In this document: one piece after another, positions 27,186 through 35,548 of the stretch
Layout of the letters: each line of letters opens with the position of its first letter
How positions within the stretch are numbered: position 1 is the first letter of the stretch
DNA from: Roseovarius atlanticus
GTDB lineage: Bacteria > Pseudomonadota > Alphaproteobacteria > Rhodobacterales > Rhodobacteraceae
Reading direction: 5' to 3'
DNA: 64,000 bases
Assembly: GCF_001441615.1 (NCBI RefSeq)
Contig: NZ_LAXJ01000019.1
Coordinates: 62,001 to 126,000, forward strand
Program-made: the position numbers and the translations under genes
Notes under the pieces: generated by a model
Databases searched by the model: none
The model's input: the letters and a program-made list of their open reading frames with translations, nothing else
What the model was told of the DNA's origin: nothing

Positions 27186-29150
27186 TCACGGGTCATCTTG
27201 ATCCTGGGGCAGCCAGACGGTGAATTCCGCGCCGCCCGTATCGCGGTTGCGCACGCTGATCAGGCCCCCGGACTGGCGTATCAAGGTCTGGCTAACCGAA
27301 AGGCCAAGGCCGGTGCCTTCGCCCGGCTTGGTGGTGTAGAACGGGTCGAACACGGTGTTCAGCCGCTCGTTCGCGATGCCGGGTCCGGTATCGGCCACGA
27401 CGAGCGCGGTGCCGGACTGTCCGTCGCGCCGCTCGGCCCGGATCGACAGCGACAGCTCGCCGGGGCCGTCCATCGCCTGTACCGCGTTGACCACAAGGTT
27501 GATGATGACCTGCTGTAACTCTCCGGGGTTGATGCGGACCGGCGGGGCATCTTCGGCGCGGTGGGTGGTGACGGTGACATTGCGGCGCGAGATCACGTGA
27601 TCGACCAGCACAAGGCAGTCGTCCAGTACGGCGGCGACTTCGACATGCTCGGAAAAGGCGTTGAATTCGCTGGGACGGGCGAATTGCAGCAGCTTGCCGA
27701 CGATGGCGTTGATCCGGGCGATCTGGCGGTCGATCAGGTTGAGTTCGGTCATGAGTGGCGTCGCGTCGTCGGCGAGGGTTTCGCGGATGACGTCGATATT
27801 GCCCTGGATGACCGCGACCGGATTGTTGATCTCGTGCGCGACACCGGCGGTGATTTCGCCGATCGAGGCGAGTTTCTCGCTCATCACAAGCTGCTGGTAG
27901 GTGGTTTCAAGCTTTTCATTGGCCTCGCGCAGCTCGGCAGTACGGTCCTCGACGCGGGTGTTCAGCTCGTCCGCCCAGGAGCGCAGGGCGCGGTCGCGTT
28001 CCTGCACCTGGTCCAGCAGTTCGTCGAGATGCGCCGCGACCTGGCCGATTTCGTCGCGCGAGGACACGGCGCCGATGCGCGCGTCAAGCTGGCCGCCCTC
28101 GACCCGTTTCATGGTCTGGTTCATGCGCTCGAGCGGCGAGAAGATGCCCCCGGCCATGCGCAGAAAGAGCGGAATGGTCAGCAGCAGGACACCGACGAAG
28201 GCCGAAAAGACAAGGATGAAGGCGCTGCGCTTTTCCGCGACGAAGGGGGCCTCGAGAAAGCCCACATAGAGCATTCCGACGCGGCGCGAAAAGCTGTCGG
28301 TCAAGGGCAGATAGCCGGAGATGTACCAGTCGTTGACCACGAAGGCGCGGTCGAGCCAGGTGCGGCCTTCGTCCAGCACCCGGTTGCGCACCACCGCCGA
28401 GACGCGGGTGCCAAGCGCGCGCTCGCCTTCGAACAGGCGCACGTTGGTCGAGACGCGCACGTCTTCCAGAAACAGGGTCGCGGTGCCTTGCCGTTCGACA
28501 TCGGCGGCGTCGTCGGACTGGTAGACAAGGGCGTTGATCGTGTCGATGAAATCGAGGTTCCGGTTGAGCAGGATGCCCCCGACCAGCACGCCCGCGCCGC
28601 CCGCCGCGCCGAGATCGGTCGCGGTGTGCACGATCATGCCGCGGTCCTCGACCACGCGTTCGGTGGGCACCGCGGCCTCGGTCGGGATGAGCGGCAGGCG
28701 CGCGCGCATGGCCAGGCCGGGGTCTATCGCGGCAAGCTGGTCGCCCGACAGGATGTCGATATCGGTCGCGCTGCCGCCCTTGAGCGCGGCGGCGATGACC
28801 GGCCAGGTCTCGGCGGCGGCCCGGGCGGGGGGCTCTGGCAGGTAATAGAGGAAATCCAGGCCCAGCGACCTGCGCTCGGTGTCGAGAAACCGGACCATAT
28901 TGGCGTCTGCGCCCGCCATAGCCTCACGGAACCGGGTGGAGCGGGCCAGCGCGGCGACGTCGCCGCCGGTGGTCGCGAGGATCTGGTCCAGATACTGCTC
29001 GGCGATGCGCAGATCGCTTTCGACATTGGTGATCAGCAGGTTGTCATAGTTTGCGGCCCAGCGGCCGACGGCAAGCCACAAGAGCAGGGGCAGCAGGACC
29101 ACCAGCGGCAAAAGTGCCAGGATCAGAAGGCGCAGACGGACCGATGTCAT
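27186..29150 (-). CDS. membrane sensor histidine kinase
   Basis: A 654-residue kinase: one membrane helix (about 5-27), a periplasmic sensor region of about 280 residues, a second helix (FILVFSAFVGVLLLTIPLFL), a HAMP linker and a coiled coil of about 55 residues. Then come the phospho-acceptor H439 in ITAGVAHEINNPVAV, the N box NLVVNAVQAM and the G boxes ADTGPGIANE and GEGTGLGLSVSQ. It is convergent with, and 21 bases from, the response regulator at 25782, so the two are the likely cognate pair. The start MTSVRLRLLILALL is chosen over an 86-codon upstream extension without a membrane segment. Confidence 0.9.
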   Translation of the reverse strand: MTSVRLRLLILALLPLVVLLPLLLWLAVGRWAANYDNLLITNVESDLRIAEQYLDQILATTGGDVAALARSTRFREAMAGADANMVRFLDTERRSLGLDFLYYLPEPPARAAAETWPVIAAALKGGSATDIDILSGDQLAAIDPGLAMRARLPLIPTEAAVPTERVVEDRGMIVHTATDLGAAGGAGVLVGGILLNRNLDFIDTINALVYQSDDAADVERQGTATLFLEDVRVSTNVRLFEGERALGTRVSAVVRNRVLDEGRTWLDRAFVVNDWYISGYLPLTDSFSRRVGMLYVGFLEAPFVAEKRSAFILVFSAFVGVLLLTIPLFLRMAGGIFSPLERMNQTMKRVEGGQLDARIGAVSSRDEIGQVAAHLDELLDQVQERDRALRSWADELNTRVEDRTAELREANEKLETTYQQLVMSEKLASIGEITAGVAHEINNPVAVIQGNIDVIRETLADDATPLMTELNLIDRQIARINAIVGKLLQFARPSEFNAFSEHVEVAAVLDDCLVLVDHVISRRNVTVTTHRAEDAPPVRINPGELQQVIINLVVNAVQAMDGPGELSLSIRAERRDGQSGTALVVADTGPGIANERLNTVFDPFYTTKPGEGTGLGLSVSQTLIRQSGGLISVRNRDTGGAEFTVWLPQDQDDP

Positions 29151-29476
29151 GCCGGGGCGGGTCCTTGTTCGTTGTCCTCGGACTTTAGGCGATGGGGTGC
29201 TGGGCGTCCATTCCGGCGGGGTGGGGCCATTTGGTTTAGGTTTCGTGAGGTATATGAGCTGAGCCGTTCGAATTTCCCTCCGTGACGCTGGGTGCAAATC
29301 TTTTGTCAGAAAAGATTTGCCAAAAGCTTTCATAAAGCTTTTGGAGCGTCCCAAAAGGGCCGAAGTGCTTGGGAACACGGGAAGCGGTTGCGATGTTTCC
29401 CCTAGCAACCCCCGAAGCGTTAACCTAAGTTTCGGGTAGGAAATGCGACACCGGACGCGGGAGACGGGGCGGCGTG
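29151..29476. other. intergenic region with tandem hairpins
   Basis: These 326 bases separate the divergent histidine kinase and the envelope cluster. No gene is evident. Two perfect hairpins stand side by side: 29294-29304 with 29310-29320 (11 base pairs) and 29321-29330 with 29334-29343 (10 base pairs, loop CAT). The remaining sequence presumably carries the promoters of both flanking units. Confidence 0.55.
29294..29343 (+). repeat. two adjacent perfect hairpins
   Basis: GCAAATCTTTT pairs with AAAAGATTTGC around GTCAG, immediately followed by CAAAAGCTTT pairing with AAAGCTTTTG around CAT. Both stems are A+T rich in a G+C-rich genome, so they stand out. Neither lies near a gene end (the nearest stops are far away), which argues against a simple terminator. 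Confidence 0.6.
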
Positions 29477-29689
29477 ATGCGGATTCTCATGCTGATATTC
29501 TTGATTGTTGCCGCGGTCGCGCTGGCCGCGGTGGCGATGTCCGCCGTGGCGCGCGCGGCACGTGACGCGGGGGCGGTCGGGCGCGACATCGCGGTCACAA
29601 CGAGAGGAACTTTCATGCAGAAAATCGCCTATGCGGCTCTTTTCATCGTGATGCTGGGCGTCACCAGCGGCCTGCTTGGGGGCTTGTGA
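29477..29689 (+). CDS. small two-helix membrane protein
   Basis: A 70-residue hydrophobic protein: a first helix (MRILMLIFLIVAAVALAAVA), a short basic loop (RAARDAGAVGRD) and a second helix (KIAYAALFIVMLGVTSGLLG). I do not recognise the family. It starts the plus-strand envelope cluster and its stop overlaps a possible GTG start of the XpaC-like gene by four bases, so the two are probably co-translated. A role as a small partner of the XpaC/TelA proteins is inferred from position only. Confidence 0.65.
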   Translation: MRILMLIFLIVAAVALAAVAMSAVARAARDAGAVGRDIAVTTRGTFMQKIAYAALFIVMLGVTSGLLGGL

Positions 29690-29694
29690 CGCGC

Positions 29695-30591
29695 ATGGCA
29701 CGGAAGTTCGGCGGAAAATACAGCCCCGATGGCGGCGGTGCGGAGGTGGCGAAGCCGCGCGATGCCTCGTCCTACCGTGGTGCGACGGTCGAGCCGGCGG
29801 GCGCGCGGGCGAACCTGATGTTCGTACCCGCGGCGGTGGTTTTGTTCACCTCGCTGACCTCGGGGGCGACCGGGTTGGCGCTTGGGGTCGTGTCCGCCGC
29901 GGTGCTGGCGCTGTCGGCATGGCTCTTGCGCGACGGGCTGAAGGCGGAGGCGGCTTACAACACGCGCAAGGTGGCGCGGCGGCCGGGCATCCCACGCAAA
30001 CTTTTCTCGTCCGTTCTGGCGGGGCTGGGCATCGCGGTGGCCGCCTACAAGGTCGAGGCCGGGGTGGCGGCGCCGGTGATCTTCGGCGCGGTGACGACGG
30101 CGCTGCATGTCTTTTCCTTTGGCGTCGACCCTATGAAGGACAAGGGCATGGAGGGCGTCGACAGGTTGCAGACCGACCGCGTGGCGCGGGTGGTGGACCA
30201 GGCCGAGACGTACCTGAGCGCCATGTCCGACGCGATCCGCCGGGCCGGGGACCGCACGGCGGAAGCCCGGCTGGAGCGGTTTCAGGTCAGCGTTCGCGAC
30301 ATGCTGCGCACCGTCGAGGACGACCCGCGCGACCTGACGGCGACGCGCAAGTACCTTGGCGTCTACCTGATGGGGGCGCGGGACGCGACGGTGAAGTTCG
30401 CCGATATCCAGGCGCGGTCGCCGGACCCAAAGGCGAAGGCGAATTACCTAGAACTGCTTGGCGACCTCGAGGCGAATTTCGAGGCCAAGACAAAGACGCT
30501 TCTGGCCGACAACAACAGCGATCTCGAGATCGAGATCGAGGTTCTGCGCGACCGCCTGGCGCGCGAAGGTATCAGATACGACACGACCTAG
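29695..30591 (+). CDS. XpaC family protein (5-bromo-4-chloroindolyl phosphate hydrolysis)
   Basis: A 298-residue protein with a hydrophilic N-terminus (MARKFGGKYSPDGGG), two or more membrane helices (about 40-80 and 105-140), and a helical cytoplasmic domain: GVDRLQTDRVARVVDQAETY, then FQVSVRDMLRTVEDDPRDL and ATRKYLGVYLMGARDATVKF. This matches XpaC, named for an X-phosphate phenotype in Bacillus but without a proven enzymatic role. In Bacillus xpaC is paired with the TelA homologue yaaN, exactly as here. The GTG at 29686 is an alternative start. Confidence 0.82.
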   Translation: MARKFGGKYSPDGGGAEVAKPRDASSYRGATVEPAGARANLMFVPAAVVLFTSLTSGATGLALGVVSAAVLALSAWLLRDGLKAEAAYNTRKVARRPGIPRKLFSSVLAGLGIAVAAYKVEAGVAAPVIFGAVTTALHVFSFGVDPMKDKGMEGVDRLQTDRVARVVDQAETYLSAMSDAIRRAGDRTAEARLERFQVSVRDMLRTVEDDPRDLTATRKYLGVYLMGARDATVKFADIQARSPDPKAKANYLELLGDLEANFEAKTKTLLADNNSDLEIEIEVLRDRLAREGIRYDTT

Positions 30592-30614
30592 GAATTTCAG
30601 GAAGGACATTGATC

Positions 30615-31811
30615 ATGTCAGAAGACGTACGCACGAAGGCCGAAGCCGCCCTGGCCGAGGTGGAAGAAGTGAACCGCGTGGTCCTGCCCGAGCCGAAAGA
30701 GGCCGGGGCCGTGGTGACCATGGCGGAGGCCGATCCCGCGGTGGGTGCCGAGATCCGGCAGCGGATGGACGAGATCGACATGGCCGACACCAATTCGATT
30801 GTGTCGTTCGGGTCGGCCGCGCAGGCGGAGTTGCAGGAAATCTCGCAATCCATGCTGCAGGGCGTGCGCAACAAGGATGTGGGACCGGCGGGCGACAGCC
30901 TGCGTGGCATCGTCACGACCATTCGCGGATTTTCGGTCAGCGAGCTGGACGTGCGGCGCGAGCGGTCATGGTGGGAAAAGTTGATCGGGCGGGCCGCGCC
31001 GTTTGCCAAGTTCACCGCGCGCTTCGAGGATGTGCAGGGCCAGATCGACAAGATTACCGACGACCTGCTAAAGCACGAGCATGTGCTGCTGAAGGACATC
31101 AAGTCGCTGGATCTTCTGTATGAAAAGACGCTGCAATTCTACGACGAACTGGCGCTTTACATCGCGGCGGGCGAGGAAAAGCTGAAAGAGTTGGACGAAA
31201 ACGACATCCCGGCCAAGGAGGCCGAGGTCAACGCCGCGCCCGAGGACGACCAGGTGATGAAGGCGCAGGAATTGCGCGACCTGCGCGCCGCGCGCGACGA
31301 CCTGGAACGCCGCGTGCATGACCTAAAGCTGACGCGTCAGGTCACGATGCAGTCGCTGCCGTCGATCCGGCTGGTGCAGGAGAACGACAAGAGCCTGGTG
31401 ACCAAGATCAACTCCACCCTGGTGAACACCGTGCCGCTTTGGGAGACGCAGCTGGCGCAGGCGGTCACCATTCAGCGCAGCGCCGAGGCCGCTGCGGCGG
31501 TGCACGAGGCCAACGACCTGACCAACGAGCTGTTGACCGCGAATGCCAAGAACCTGCGGGACGCCAACAAGACCATCCGCCAGGAGATGGAGCGCGGGGT
31601 GTTCGACATCGAGGCCGTCAAGCAGGCCAATGCGGACCTGATCGGCACGATCGAGGAAAGCCTGCAGATCGCCGACGAGGGCAAGGCGCGCCGCGCCAAG
31701 GCCGAGCAGGACCTGCAATCGATGGAAAAGGAGTTGCGCGACACGCTGGCCGCCGCCAAGTCGCGTGGCGATGGCGTGGGCGAGAACAGCGGAGGCGCGG
31801 TGCCGGCATGA
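30615..31811 (+). CDS. TelA/YaaN-family toxic anion resistance protein
   Basis: A 398-residue, almost wholly helical cytoplasmic protein of the TelA family, linked to tellurite, toxic-anion and cell-wall antibiotic tolerance. Family blocks include GFSVSELDVRRERSWWEKLI, VLLKDIKSLDLLYEKTLQFY, LTRQVTMQSLPSIRLVQEND and ANDLTNELLTANAKNLRDAN. It has no membrane segment or signal. It lies 23 bases after the XpaC gene, the pairing known from Firmicutes. The start MSEDVRTKAEAALAE is chosen; the long open frame upstream shadows XpaC. Confidence 0.88.
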   Translation: MSEDVRTKAEAALAEVEEVNRVVLPEPKEAGAVVTMAEADPAVGAEIRQRMDEIDMADTNSIVSFGSAAQAELQEISQSMLQGVRNKDVGPAGDSLRGIVTTIRGFSVSELDVRRERSWWEKLIGRAAPFAKFTARFEDVQGQIDKITDDLLKHEHVLLKDIKSLDLLYEKTLQFYDELALYIAAGEEKLKELDENDIPAKEAEVNAAPEDDQVMKAQELRDLRAARDDLERRVHDLKLTRQVTMQSLPSIRLVQENDKSLVTKINSTLVNTVPLWETQLAQAVTIQRSAEAAAAVHEANDLTNELLTANAKNLRDANKTIRQEMERGVFDIEAVKQANADLIGTIEESLQIADEGKARRAKAEQDLQSMEKELRDTLAAAKSRGDGVGENSGGAVPA

Positions 31812-31826
31812 TCGGGTGGGGGTGCC

Positions 31827-32777
31827 TTGCGTAAACTGTACAGATATTTTCCCGGCGTTCTGATGCTGGCCGGTGCGCTTGCGCTGGCGGGCTGCGACGA
31901 TGTGGTGTCCGAGGATCCCCCGACCAAGCCGCAGGCGCGGCCCAACGCGATGGTGCGTGCGCCACAGCCCAGCGGCCCGTCGGAGGCCAGCCAGGATCTT
32001 GCGCGCTATTACCAGCGGGTTGAGAATGACCTTGTTGCGCAGGGGCTGATGCGCCGGGATGGAGGCGGTGTGGACACGCCGTTTACCGATACAGATCTTC
32101 TGCGGAATTTCGTGCAGATCGGGTTTTACGAGGAATATCAGCGCGACAAGGGCCTGTTGCCGTCTCAAAGCGGGCCGGTGGCGATCAAGAAATGGACCGG
32201 ACCGGTGCGGATCGGGGTCGAGTTCGGGCGCAACGTACCGGACGCCATCAAGACCAGTGAACGCGCTCGGGTCGCGGCCTATGCCAGCCGTCTTGCGCGG
32301 GTCACGGGCCATCCAATCACGGTCAGCGATGCATCGCCCAATTTCGTGGTGCTGTTCATGAGCAACGATGACGGGGCGCAGTCGCGCGCGCGGGCTTTGG
32401 AGGTGATCCCGGCGATTGCCAAGTCGAACCTGGCGATCATCACCAACCTGCCGCGTTCGACCCAGTGCTTCGTGATTTCCGCCGGTGTCCGCAGCGAGAA
32501 CGAGCTTGGCGTCGCGCTGGCCTATATCCGGTCAGAGCTGACCGACCTGCAACGGCTGGCCTGCATTCACGAGGAAATCGCGCAAGGGTTGGGCCTGACC
32601 AATGACAGCCCGCGCGCCCGGCCCTCGATCTTCAACGACGACGAGGAATTCGCGCTGTTGACCACCCATGACGAGATGCTGCTGGAGGCGCTATACAATC
32701 CCGCGCTGACGCCCGGCATGGGGCTGGAAGAGGCGCGCCCAATCCTGCGGCGCCTGTTCGAGAGGGGCGCGTCGTGA
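31827..32777 (+). CDS. DUF2927 lipoprotein
   Basis: A 316-residue predicted envelope lipoprotein: LYRYFPGVLMLAGALALAGC gives a lipobox cysteine at about residue 23, followed by a proline-rich linker. The DUF2927 domain spans about residues 85-300, with TDTDLLRNFVQIGFYEEYQR, KWTGPVRIGVEFGRNV and CIHEEIAQGLGLTNDSPRAR. The latter segment recalls metalloprotease motifs (HEEIAQ), but a full zinc site is not evident. The start is TTG behind GGGTGGGGG. Family function is unknown; here it sits inside the XpaC/TelA/SPFH cluster. Confidence 0.82.
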   Translation: MRKLYRYFPGVLMLAGALALAGCDDVVSEDPPTKPQARPNAMVRAPQPSGPSEASQDLARYYQRVENDLVAQGLMRRDGGGVDTPFTDTDLLRNFVQIGFYEEYQRDKGLLPSQSGPVAIKKWTGPVRIGVEFGRNVPDAIKTSERARVAAYASRLARVTGHPITVSDASPNFVVLFMSNDDGAQSRARALEVIPAIAKSNLAIITNLPRSTQCFVISAGVRSENELGVALAYIRSELTDLQRLACIHEEIAQGLGLTNDSPRARPSIFNDDEEFALLTTHDEMLLEALYNPALTPGMGLEEARPILRRLFERGAS

Positions 32778-32836
32778 GGGATGTCACGATAGGATCTTTG
32801 GCGGCTTTGCCACTTGGACTAATGATAAAAACAGAT

Positions 32837-32851
32837 GTCCGCGTGGCGGAC
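32837..32851 (+). repeat. small hairpin before the SPFH gene
   Basis: GTCCGC pairs with GCGGAC around a GTG loop, 25 bases before the start codon at 32876. The 98-base gap here is the largest inside the cluster; an extra promoter is possible (an A+T-rich ATGATAAAAA stretch lies at about 32822). Confidence 0.35.
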
Positions 32852-32875
32852 GGAAACTAGCGCACGGAGATTACC

Positions 32876-34000
32876 ATGGGCATTTTTGATTTTCTTTCAG
32901 GCGAATTCATCGACGTCATCCATTGGGTCGACGATACCCGCGACACGATGGTCTGGCGGTTCGAACGCCACGGGCACGAGATCAAGTACGGCGCCAAGCT
33001 GACCGTCCGCGAAGGCCAGGCGGCGGTGTTCGTGCACGAGGGGCAGCTGGCGGATGTGTTCACGCCGGGGCTTTACATGCTCGAGACGAACAACATGCCG
33101 ATCATGACGACGCTTCAGCACTGGGACCACGGGTTCAAGAGCCCGTTCAAGTCCGAGATCTATTTCATCAACACGACGCGGTTCACCGATCTCAAGTGGG
33201 GCACGAAGAACCCGATCATGCTGCGCGATCCCGAGTTCGGGCCGACGCGCATCAGGGCCTTTGGAACCTACAGCACGCGGGTGACGGACTCGGCCAAGTT
33301 CCTGACCGAGATCGTCGGCACCGACGGCGAGTTCACGATGGACGAGATCAGCTATCAGATCCGTAACATCATCGTGCAAAGCTTTAGCCGGATCATCGCG
33401 GGCAGCGGCATTCCGGTGCTGGACATGGCGGCCAATACCGCCGATCTGGGCAAGCTGGTGGCGGCGGAGATTTCCGCCGTGGTGGCGGAGTACGGGCTAA
33501 CGATCCCGGAGTTTTATATCGAGAACATCTCGCTTCCGCCGGCGGTCGAGGAGGCGCTGGACAAGCGTACGTCGATGGGTCTGGCGGGCGATCTGGGCAA
33601 GTTTACCCAGTATTCGGCGGCCGAGGCGATGACGGCAGCGGCCAAGAACACCGGCGGGGCCGGTGGCGGCATGGGCGCCGGGATCGGCGCGGGGCTGGGC
33701 ATGGCGATGGCGGGCCAGATGGCCGGGCAGGGCGGGCCTTGGGGCCAAGCTGCGCATCAGCCGTCACCGGCTGCCGCGCCGCCCCCGCCGCCGGTCGAGC
33801 ATGTCTGGCACATCGCCGAAAACGGCCAGACCCATGGCCCCTATTCCAAGGCCGCGCTGGGCCGGATGGCAAGCGAGGGTAAGCTGACGCGCGAGAGCCA
33901 CGTCTGGACCGCGGGGCAGGATGGCTGGCTGAAGGCCGGAGACGTGCAGGAACTGGCGCAGCTCTTCACCATCTTGCCGCCCCCGCCGCCCGGCGCGTGA
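32876..34000 (+). CDS. SPFH-domain (virion core/YdjI-like) protein with GYF-like C-terminus
   Basis: A 374-residue protein whose first about 250 residues form an SPFH/band 7 domain of the YdjI 'virion core' type: IHWVDDTRDTMVWRFERHGH, KLTVREGQAAVFVHEGQLAD and GTYSTRVTDSAKFLTEIVGT. A glycine/alanine/methionine-rich hinge (about 260-300) and a proline run lead to a C-terminal GYF_2-like domain (VWHIAENGQTHGPYSKAALG to ESHVWTAGQDGWLKAGDV). It has no membrane helix, so it probably assembles on membranes through partners. In Bacillus, YdjI works with YdjG in a PspA-linked membrane stress system; a YdjG-like gene follows here. Confidence 0.85.
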   Translation: MGIFDFLSGEFIDVIHWVDDTRDTMVWRFERHGHEIKYGAKLTVREGQAAVFVHEGQLADVFTPGLYMLETNNMPIMTTLQHWDHGFKSPFKSEIYFINTTRFTDLKWGTKNPIMLRDPEFGPTRIRAFGTYSTRVTDSAKFLTEIVGTDGEFTMDEISYQIRNIIVQSFSRIIAGSGIPVLDMAANTADLGKLVAAEISAVVAEYGLTIPEFYIENISLPPAVEEALDKRTSMGLAGDLGKFTQYSAAEAMTAAAKNTGGAGGGMGAGIGAGLGMAMAGQMAGQGGPWGQAAHQPSPAAAPPPPPVEHVWHIAENGQTHGPYSKAALGRMASEGKLTRESHVWTAGQDGWLKAGDVQELAQLFTILPPPPPGA

Positions 34001-34440
34001 AGGCGTTCAAGGCACGGCGGCTGGCGACGCAGATCCTGCATTGGACGACAGGCGTGCTTTTGTACCTTCTTTTGTCCGTCGACGACCGGATATTCGGCCT
34101 GTTGGGTTGGGCCTTCGTGGTGTCTGGCGGGGCGCTCTGCGTTCTGTGGCTGTGCTTCGGCCTGCTGAACCAGGGGCCGGGGCCCGCGCTGGAAGGTGTC
34201 TTGCGCACAGCGCATCCTTGGCTGAGCCGGGCGATGTACGTTCTGCTGGCATGGGCCGTGGTGGCCCTGGCCGCCGGGGCGCTGGGGCGGCCCTTGCCGG
34301 GGCCGGAGGCGCGGACAGCGTTGCTGGTGCTGGGGGCAGCCGCGCTCTTTCACGCGATATTCCATCTTTGGCGCCACACGGCCTTGCGGGACGGGGCGCT
34401 GCGCCGCATCATCCCGGCGAAATTGCACAAGTACCTGTAG
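33997..34440 (+). CDS. cytochrome b561-like four-helix membrane protein
   Basis: A 147-residue protein with four helices. Histidines lie where cytochrome b561 binds haem: TQILHWTTGVLLYLLL in helix 1, AHPWLSRAMYVLLAW in helix 3, and the end ALFHAIFHLWRHTALRDGAL with RRIIP, which closely follows the b561 C-terminus. The helix 2 histidine is not obvious. It uses a GTG start overlapping the SPFH stop by four bases, so it is coupled to that gene. A redox role in this cluster is inferred. Confidence 0.65.
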   Translation: MKAFKARRLATQILHWTTGVLLYLLLSVDDRIFGLLGWAFVVSGGALCVLWLCFGLLNQGPGPALEGVLRTAHPWLSRAMYVLLAWAVVALAAGALGRPLPGPEARTALLVLGAAALFHAIFHLWRHTALRDGALRRIIPAKLHKYL

Positions 34441-34444
34441 GCAC

Positions 34445-35548
34445 ATGCTCGATTCCCCGACCGTAGAACAAGAACACCGTTTTCCCTGTGACCAGTGCGG
34501 CGCCGATTTCCGGTTTGATCCGCAGGCGGGCAAGCTGATCTGCGATCATTGCGGCAACGAGGCGGAGATGGAGCAGGCGGGCCCCTGGGCCGCGCCCTTG
34601 AAGGAACTGGATTTCGGCGCGGCGGTGAAGGGCGACCTGGCGGCGTCCGAGATCGAGGAGACGCGCGTCGCGACCTGCCCCAACTGCGCCGCGCAGGTGG
34701 AATTCGACGCCACGGTACACGCAAGGGAGTGCCCGTTCTGCGCCACGCCGGTGGTGACGGACACCGGCACCCACCGGCATATCAAGCCGCGCGGGGTCTT
34801 GCCGTTCAAGGTGGACGAACCCGCCGCGCGGGGCGCGATGACCGACTGGCTGGGCCGGTTGTGGTTCGCGCCCAACGGGTTGCAGGAGTATGCCCGCAAG
34901 GGGCGCAAGATGCAGGGCATCTATGTGCCCTACTGGACCTATGATGCCGACACCAGGTCCAGCTATACCGGCGAGCGCGGGACCGTCTATTACGAGACCA
35001 AGACCGTGATGCGCGATGGCAAGCGGCAGCAGGTGCAGGTGGCCAAGGTCCGCTGGACGCCGGTGCAGGGCCGGGTGGCGCGGTTCTTCGACGATGTGCT
35101 GGTATTGGCGTCCAAGACGTTGCCGAAACGCTATACCGACGCGTTGGAGCCGTGGGAACTGGGCGAGTTGCAGCCCTACAGCCCGGAATTTCTGGCCGGA
35201 TTCCGGGCCGAGGGGTACCAGGTGACGCTGGACGACGGGTTCGTGCAGGCGCGCCAGATCATGGATGCCCGGATCGCACGGGACGTGCGGTTCGATATCA
35301 GTGGGGATCGGCAGCGGATCCATTCCATCGACACGGCGGTCAGCGCCGTGACCTTCAAGCATATCCTGCTGCCGGTGTGGCTGGCGGCCTACAAGTACCG
35401 CGGCGAGACTTACCGCTTCGTCGTCAATGGCCGCACCGGCAAGGTGCAGGGCGAACGGCCCTATTCCGCGATCAAGATCGCGATTGCCGTGGTGATCGGC
35501 GTGATTGTCGCGGCCGCTGTGGGCTATGGCGTGGCGATGAGCCAATGA
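34445..35548 (+). CDS. double zinc-ribbon membrane protein (YdjG-like)
   Basis: A 367-residue protein with two N-terminal zinc ribbons: CDQCGADFRF with CDHCGNEAE (about residues 15-40) and CPNCAAQVEF with CPFCATPVV (about 75-105). A long middle domain with YVPYWTYDADTRSSYTGERG and HILLPVWLAAYKYRGETYRF follows, then one C-terminal membrane helix (IAIAVVIGVIVAAAVGYGVA). This matches TFIIB-type zinc ribbon proteins such as Bacillus YdjG; related genes are sometimes mis-named primosomal protein N'. It follows the b561-like gene by 4 bases and overlaps the next start by 4. Confidence 0.82.
   Translation: MLDSPTVEQEHRFPCDQCGADFRFDPQAGKLICDHCGNEAEMEQAGPWAAPLKELDFGAAVKGDLAASEIEETRVATCPNCAAQVEFDATVHARECPFCATPVVTDTGTHRHIKPRGVLPFKVDEPAARGAMTDWLGRLWFAPNGLQEYARKGRKMQGIYVPYWTYDADTRSSYTGERGTVYYETKTVMRDGKRQQVQVAKVRWTPVQGRVARFFDDVLVLASKTLPKRYTDALEPWELGELQPYSPEFLAGFRAEGYQVTLDDGFVQARQIMDARIARDVRFDISGDRQRIHSIDTAVSAVTFKHILLPVWLAAYKYRGETYRFVVNGRTGKVQGERPYSAIKIAIAVVIGVIVAAAVGYGVAMSQ

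Noticed and set aside
29251..29290. A tRNA-like GTTCGAATTTCC stretch.
   Set aside because: No matching acceptor, anticodon or D arms could be folded around it.
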